From contig NZ_VHLH01000039.1 in NCBI RefSeq assembly GCF_006516965.1, positions 1-32,643 on the forward strand: 32,643 nucleotides of DNA. The letters are read 5' to 3'. The DNA is from Pararhizobium mangrovi (GTDB taxonomy: Bacteria > Pseudomonadota > Alphaproteobacteria > Rhizobiales > Rhizobiaceae). Positions 29,085-32,643 of this stretch are shown here, one piece after another. How positions within the stretch are numbered: position 1 is the stretch's first letter; each line of letters opens with the position of its first letter. Made by a program: the position numbers and the translations under genes. Under the pieces are notes generated by a model. It was not told the origin of the DNA and did not search any database. It saw only the letters and a list, made by a program, of their open reading frames with translations.

Positions 29085-31853
29085 ATGGACGTTGCCTATC
29101 TCGGCATGGGTGTCGATAGCAGCCAGGTAAAGGGCGCGACTGGAGAGCTCGGGCGTCTGTCAGGCGCGGCCGAAAAAGCTGAGAGCCGTGCGCGCAGGTT
29201 CGGCGGTGCCGCGACCAAGGCCGGGCGAGAAGCGTCGGCTGCCAACGATAACGCCGCACGCTCTGCACGAAAGATGGCCGGCGCCTACGATCTCGTATGG
29301 ACGAGCGTCAAGCGTGCAGCGGGCCAGTTCCTAGCATTCACCGCGGCGTCGGTAGGTATTGGCTCGACCATCCGCACGCTCGCCAGTTTCGAACAATCGA
29401 TGTCGCAGGTCGCTGCGATCACGCGAGCGACCGGCGCGGATCTCAAAGCCATGCGCGATGTGGCCAAGGATTTGGGCGCAACGACGGAGTTCAGCGCAGC
29501 GCAGGCGGCCGACGGGCTGAAGTACCTTGGCATGGCGGGGTTCGATGCGCAGAAATCCATCGCGGCCATCCCCTCGGTGCTCGACCTCGCGACAGCCGCT
29601 TCCATGGGGCTCGCGCAGTCCGCCGACATCACATCGAACATCATGTCGGCGTTCGGAATCGCTGCGAACAAAGCGAGTAGCGTCGCCGACATTCTCGCAG
29701 CGGCTTCTTCACGGGCGAATACCGATGTCGGTCAGCTTGGCGACGCCATGAAATACGTCGGCCCGGTCGCGAGCTCGTTCGGCGTTTCCATGAGCGATGC
29801 GGCGGCGGCCGTCGGCGTCCTTTCGAACAACGGTTTGCAAGGCAGCATGGCAGGCACTGGGCTGCGCCGCGTTATTTCCAGCCTCGCCAACCCTACGAAC
29901 GCCGCCGTAAAAGCGCTGAACGCGATGGGCGTCGCCGTAGAGAGCGTCAACCCGAAAACGCACAGCCTCGTGGATATCGTTGGGCGACTCGCGAAAGCCG
30001 GATTGAGCGGTGCGAACGCATTGGAGATATTCGGCGATCGCGGCGGCCCCGCGATCTTGGCGCTTACCCGGAACGCCCCGCAGCTTCGTGAACTCACCGG
30101 CCAACTCAGCAACGTGGAAGGTACCGCAAAGCGCATGGCCGACACCATGCGTGACAACCTCATGGGGGATCTGCACAATCTCGCTAGCTCGGCGCAGTCG
30201 GTAGTAATTGCGATGGGCGATAACGGCATGACCGGCGTATTCCGGGGCGTTGCACAAGTTGGTGTCGTGGGGCTTCGCTTCTTGGCGGACAACATGAATA
30301 CCGTAGCTCGCGCGACCACAGTCGCCGGTGCTGCCCTGCTCGTAGCTTTCGGGCCGGCAGCCTTATCAGCTATCGCAACCGGCTTTGGTTACATGGTCGG
30401 GGGAATGTTGGCGGGGCTGACGGCACTTCGTGTCGCAATCATGACCAACCCCCTCGGCGTGCTCGCGACGGCTATCGCGATCGTTCTCGCGGCCGCTTAC
30501 ACCTTCCGAGACGAGTTCGAGGAGATCTTCGGCGTAAGCATCGTCGACGCGGTGAAGATCGGAGGGAACAAGATTATCGGCGCATTCGTCGGCGCGTACA
30601 GCGCGGTCATTTCTGTCTGGCAGAGACTTCCCGACGCGTTGAGTGGCATCGCCAAGCAGGCGGCCAATAGCGTGCTGAAGACGCTCAATCAGCCCTGGCT
30701 TTCCGTGAACGGGCACACGATCATTCCCGGCCTAGGTGGCGCTGGCGAGCTCAAGCTTTCGGATGCCGAGAAGAGCGCGGTGAACGGCGCGGTCGGTGCC
30801 TTTAAGAGCGGCTACGGCCGCGACTATCTTGGTGTTGGCGGTGCCGTCGAACCAGGAACCGGCCGACGCGCTTCACCAGGAAGTCGCTCGAATACCAGTG
30901 CGGACGCGGCCGCGATCAAGAAGATTCAGGATGCTGCCGACGCGCTCGGCAATGATGGCGGCGCGGGTACTGAGCTACCGACAATCTCCACAGGCGGAGC
31001 GGGCTCCGCTGCCGACACTGCCGCCCGAAAGGCTGAGCGGGCCGCCAAGGCCTATGATCGCCTCACGCAGTCCGCGGAGAGCTTCGTCGCGAGCCAGGAA
31101 ACCGAGCGTGCGACGGTCGGCATGAGCGAGATGGCGGCGGCGAAGTACAGCCACACGCAGAAGCTGCTCAACCAGGCGAAGCAGCAAGGCATCAAGCTCA
31201 GCGCGAGCCAGAAGGCAGAGCTGCAGTCGCTCGGCGCCGAGATGGGCGAGCAGGAAGTCGCGACGAAGCGGCTCAAGGACGCCTACTCCAGCGTCAAGGA
31301 TGGCGTGAAGGGGGTGTTTTCATCGTTCCGCGGCGCGATCGAGCAGGGCAAGTCGATCTGGAAAGCATTCGGCGATGCCGCGCAGTCCGTACTCGACAAG
31401 ATCATCGGCAAGATCGAGGATCAGCTTTCGACATCGATCACGAACGCCCTGTTTTCTGCGAAAGGCAGTGGCTCGAGCGGCGGAGGCTTGTTCGGCTCGA
31501 TCTTCTCTGGCGTCGGCCATCTTTTCGGATTCGCGAACGGGACAAACTACGCGCCGGGTGGCCCCGCCCTCGTTGGCGAGCGCGGACCAGAGATCGTCAA
31601 CCTGCCGCGCGGCTCGCAGGTCGTGCCGAACCATCATCTGCGCGCAGCGGCCAATAATAACGCGCAGCCGCAAGCGGTCGACGTGCGGTCTCATGTCAGC
31701 GTGTCGGTGGACGACGACGGCAAGATCCAGACTTACGTCACGAAATCCGAGGCTCGCGCCAGCGCAAAAGGTGCGCAGAACGCTGTCAATCACGTGAAGT
31801 CGAACTGGGGGAACTATCAGGGCCAGCAACAGATGCACGGGCAGGTCCGATAG
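29085..31853 (+). CDS. Tail tape measure protein (TP901 family core)
   Basis: The product has 922 residues. The TP901 core lies at about 100-290: FEQSMSQVAAITRATGADLK, TTEFSAAQAADGLKYLGMAG, SNNGLQGSMAGTGLRRVISS. Hydrophobic helices lie around 405-470. A Lys/Glu coiled coil follows (650-760), then a Gly/Ser-rich end with GGPALVGERGPEIVNLPRGS. The protein sets tail length (roughly 0.15 nm per residue, so about 140 nm) and enters the host membrane during DNA entry. GGAG lies 8 nt before ATG 29085. It is far from its chaperones because of the cargo island. Confidence 0.94.
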   Translation: MDVAYLGMGVDSSQVKGATGELGRLSGAAEKAESRARRFGGAATKAGREASAANDNAARSARKMAGAYDLVWTSVKRAAGQFLAFTAASVGIGSTIRTLASFEQSMSQVAAITRATGADLKAMRDVAKDLGATTEFSAAQAADGLKYLGMAGFDAQKSIAAIPSVLDLATAASMGLAQSADITSNIMSAFGIAANKASSVADILAAASSRANTDVGQLGDAMKYVGPVASSFGVSMSDAAAAVGVLSNNGLQGSMAGTGLRRVISSLANPTNAAVKALNAMGVAVESVNPKTHSLVDIVGRLAKAGLSGANALEIFGDRGGPAILALTRNAPQLRELTGQLSNVEGTAKRMADTMRDNLMGDLHNLASSAQSVVIAMGDNGMTGVFRGVAQVGVVGLRFLADNMNTVARATTVAGAALLVAFGPAALSAIATGFGYMVGGMLAGLTALRVAIMTNPLGVLATAIAIVLAAAYTFRDEFEEIFGVSIVDAVKIGGNKIIGAFVGAYSAVISVWQRLPDALSGIAKQAANSVLKTLNQPWLSVNGHTIIPGLGGAGELKLSDAEKSAVNGAVGAFKSGYGRDYLGVGGAVEPGTGRRASPGSRSNTSADAAAIKKIQDAADALGNDGGAGTELPTISTGGAGSAADTAARKAERAAKAYDRLTQSAESFVASQETERATVGMSEMAAAKYSHTQKLLNQAKQQGIKLSASQKAELQSLGAEMGEQEVATKRLKDAYSSVKDGVKGVFSSFRGAIEQGKSIWKAFGDAAQSVLDKIIGKIEDQLSTSITNALFSAKGSGSSGGGLFGSIFSGVGHLFGFANGTNYAPGGPALVGERGPEIVNLPRGSQVVPNHHLRAAANNNAQPQAVDVRSHVSVSVDDDGKIQTYVTKSEARASAKGAQNAVNHVKSNWGNYQGQQQMHGQVR

Positions 31854-32558
31854 ATGGCCCGCCCGCTCTACGATTGGCCGCCGGTGCTCGTGCCGGCGAA
31901 GGCGCTCGTGTCCGTCTCCGGCGCGGTGCAGGACGGCTTCATCTCGCGCGCCGGCTACGAGAACGACGTTCGCATCCCTGGCGGCCGCGTGCGGCTCGAG
32001 ATGGATTTCGACTACCGCAACGGCGCGAACCTCGAGCCGTACTCGTGGCTGGTCTCAAAGCTGAAGGGCAGCCTGTTCCGCGTGCCCTTCGGCATCTGGG
32101 CGTGGTCGCAGGTGGCGCGGAATAGCGATCTCGACTTGCCGGCCGGCTACGCCTCGCAGGGCATTCCTTTCGCAACCGGCGCGCCGTTTTCTTCGGGCCT
32201 TGGCTTCCGCTTCAACCCGACGGTGGAAACGGCCGGCACTGCGTTGGAGGGCGAGAACCATATCCGCATCGACGAAAGCCGGTGGCCGGGCCTTCTGCGC
32301 TACGGCAAGTTCATCGGAATCGGCGGAGGGTGCTTCCACGTCGAGGACGTTGATCGCTGGGATGGTGATGACCCTCTCGTGACAGTCTCCCCGCCATTCC
32401 GCCGAGACATCGACAAGGGCGAGTTCGTCTCACTTCGCCCCTCCATCATCTGCAAGGCGACGGACGTTTCGTCCTTCCGCAGCATGTTCGAGTCGGCCGA
32501 CCTCGTGCAGCCCGGCAAGCTCGTGATGATGGAAGCCGTCGTAGAGGACTACGTCTAG
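31854..32558 (+). CDS. Distal tail protein
   Basis: The product has 234 residues and follows the tape measure directly. It is beta-rich (ALVSVSGAVQDGFISRAGYE, then GGRVRLEMDFDYRNG and PYSWLVSKLKGSLFRVPFGI). The pattern and position fit a distal-tail or hub-type protein of siphophages that joins the tube to the tip. The exact family is not certain. Confidence 0.75.
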   Translation: MARPLYDWPPVLVPAKALVSVSGAVQDGFISRAGYENDVRIPGGRVRLEMDFDYRNGANLEPYSWLVSKLKGSLFRVPFGIWAWSQVARNSDLDLPAGYASQGIPFATGAPFSSGLGFRFNPTVETAGTALEGENHIRIDESRWPGLLRYGKFIGIGGGCFHVEDVDRWDGDDPLVTVSPPFRRDIDKGEFVSLRPSIICKATDVSSFRSMFESADLVQPGKLVMMEAVVEDYV

Positions 32559-32560
32559 AT

Positions 32561-32643
32561 GTGGAGCCTCAACAGGTTGTCCTGATCGAGACCGAGGCGG
32601 CTGATGGGCACGGTGTCGTTTATCCCGCCATGGGGACGGTGCC
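32561..32643 (+). CDS. Start of the next tail gene (cut by window edge)
   Basis: GTG 32561 opens a frame that stays open to the window end: EPQQVVLIETEAADGHGVVY and on. An ATG two bases earlier leads to a stop after eight codons. The position suggests the next tail-tip gene. Only 27 complete codons are visible, so no function is assigned. Confidence 0.45.
   Translation, partial: MEPQQVVLIETEAADGHGVVYPAMGTV

Noticed and set aside
1-32643. CRISPR array, tRNA genes, insertion sequences, attachment sites
   Set aside because: No regular spaced repeats, no tRNA-like cloverleaf, no transposase gene and no long flanking direct repeats were seen in the window.

Overview
The window is the left and central part of a temperate, long-tailed (siphovirus-type) prophage in a GC-rich alphaproteobacterium, most likely a member of the Rhizobiales/Hyphomicrobiales. 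The host guess rests on a GapR/DUF2312-type protein, compact ATGA and TGATG gene overlaps, and gene families (DUF1064, DUF1376, DUF2213, DUF2280, capsid family E, DUF4128) that are typical of rhizobial siphoviruses. No integrase, attachment site, lysis cassette or tail fibre lies in the window, so the element runs past at least the right edge. No tRNA, rRNA or CRISPR array was seen.

Layout. Positions 1-2016 hold the lysogeny switch: an unknown minus-strand gene, a CI/LexA-like repressor, palindromic operators built from GAAAGC half-sites, and a divergent Cro/YdaS-like gene. Positions 2019-8851 form one rightward early operon: a GapR-domain fusion, a PD-(D/E)XK-like protein, DUF1064, DUF1376, a Toprim-DnaB primase-helicase, a winged-helix protein and finally a NusG-like protein. 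That gene is followed by a 366-nt non-coding stretch with three hairpins. Positions 9218-11928 hold accessory genes, including a BrnT/BrnA toxin-antitoxin pair and a divergent phage metallopeptidase. Positions 11977-23254 are the packaging, head and tail genes: terminase, portal, protease/scaffold, decoration, capsid E, connectors, MuF-like protein, neck protein, tail terminator, tube, and tail chaperones G and GT made by a -1 frameshift. Positions 29085-32643 resume with the tape measure and distal tail genes.

Between the tail chaperones and the tape measure lies a cargo island of about 5.8 kb (23255-29084), where most such phages have almost no sequence. It contains a HigB/HigA pair with two 17-bp operators. 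Next is an AT-rich two-gene unit (a soluble 285-aa protein and a 181-aa multi-pass membrane protein) that looks like an exclusion or abortive-infection module. Then comes a locus built like the immI region of phage P22: an Mnt-like ribbon-helix-helix gene diverging from an Arc-like gene plus an antirepressor, with CACCAAWTTGGTG operators between them. A small operon with a Tat-signal protein, a second antirepressor (AntA-KilAC, frameshifted) behind a structured leader, and a secreted protein complete the island.

Integrity. The portal gene has an in-frame amber codon and antA has a one-base frameshift. The prophage may therefore be decaying, may depend on suppression or recoding, or may carry sequencing errors. 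Several small genes sit on the opposite strand between structural genes and mostly have their own Shine-Dalgarno sites, as expected of morons.
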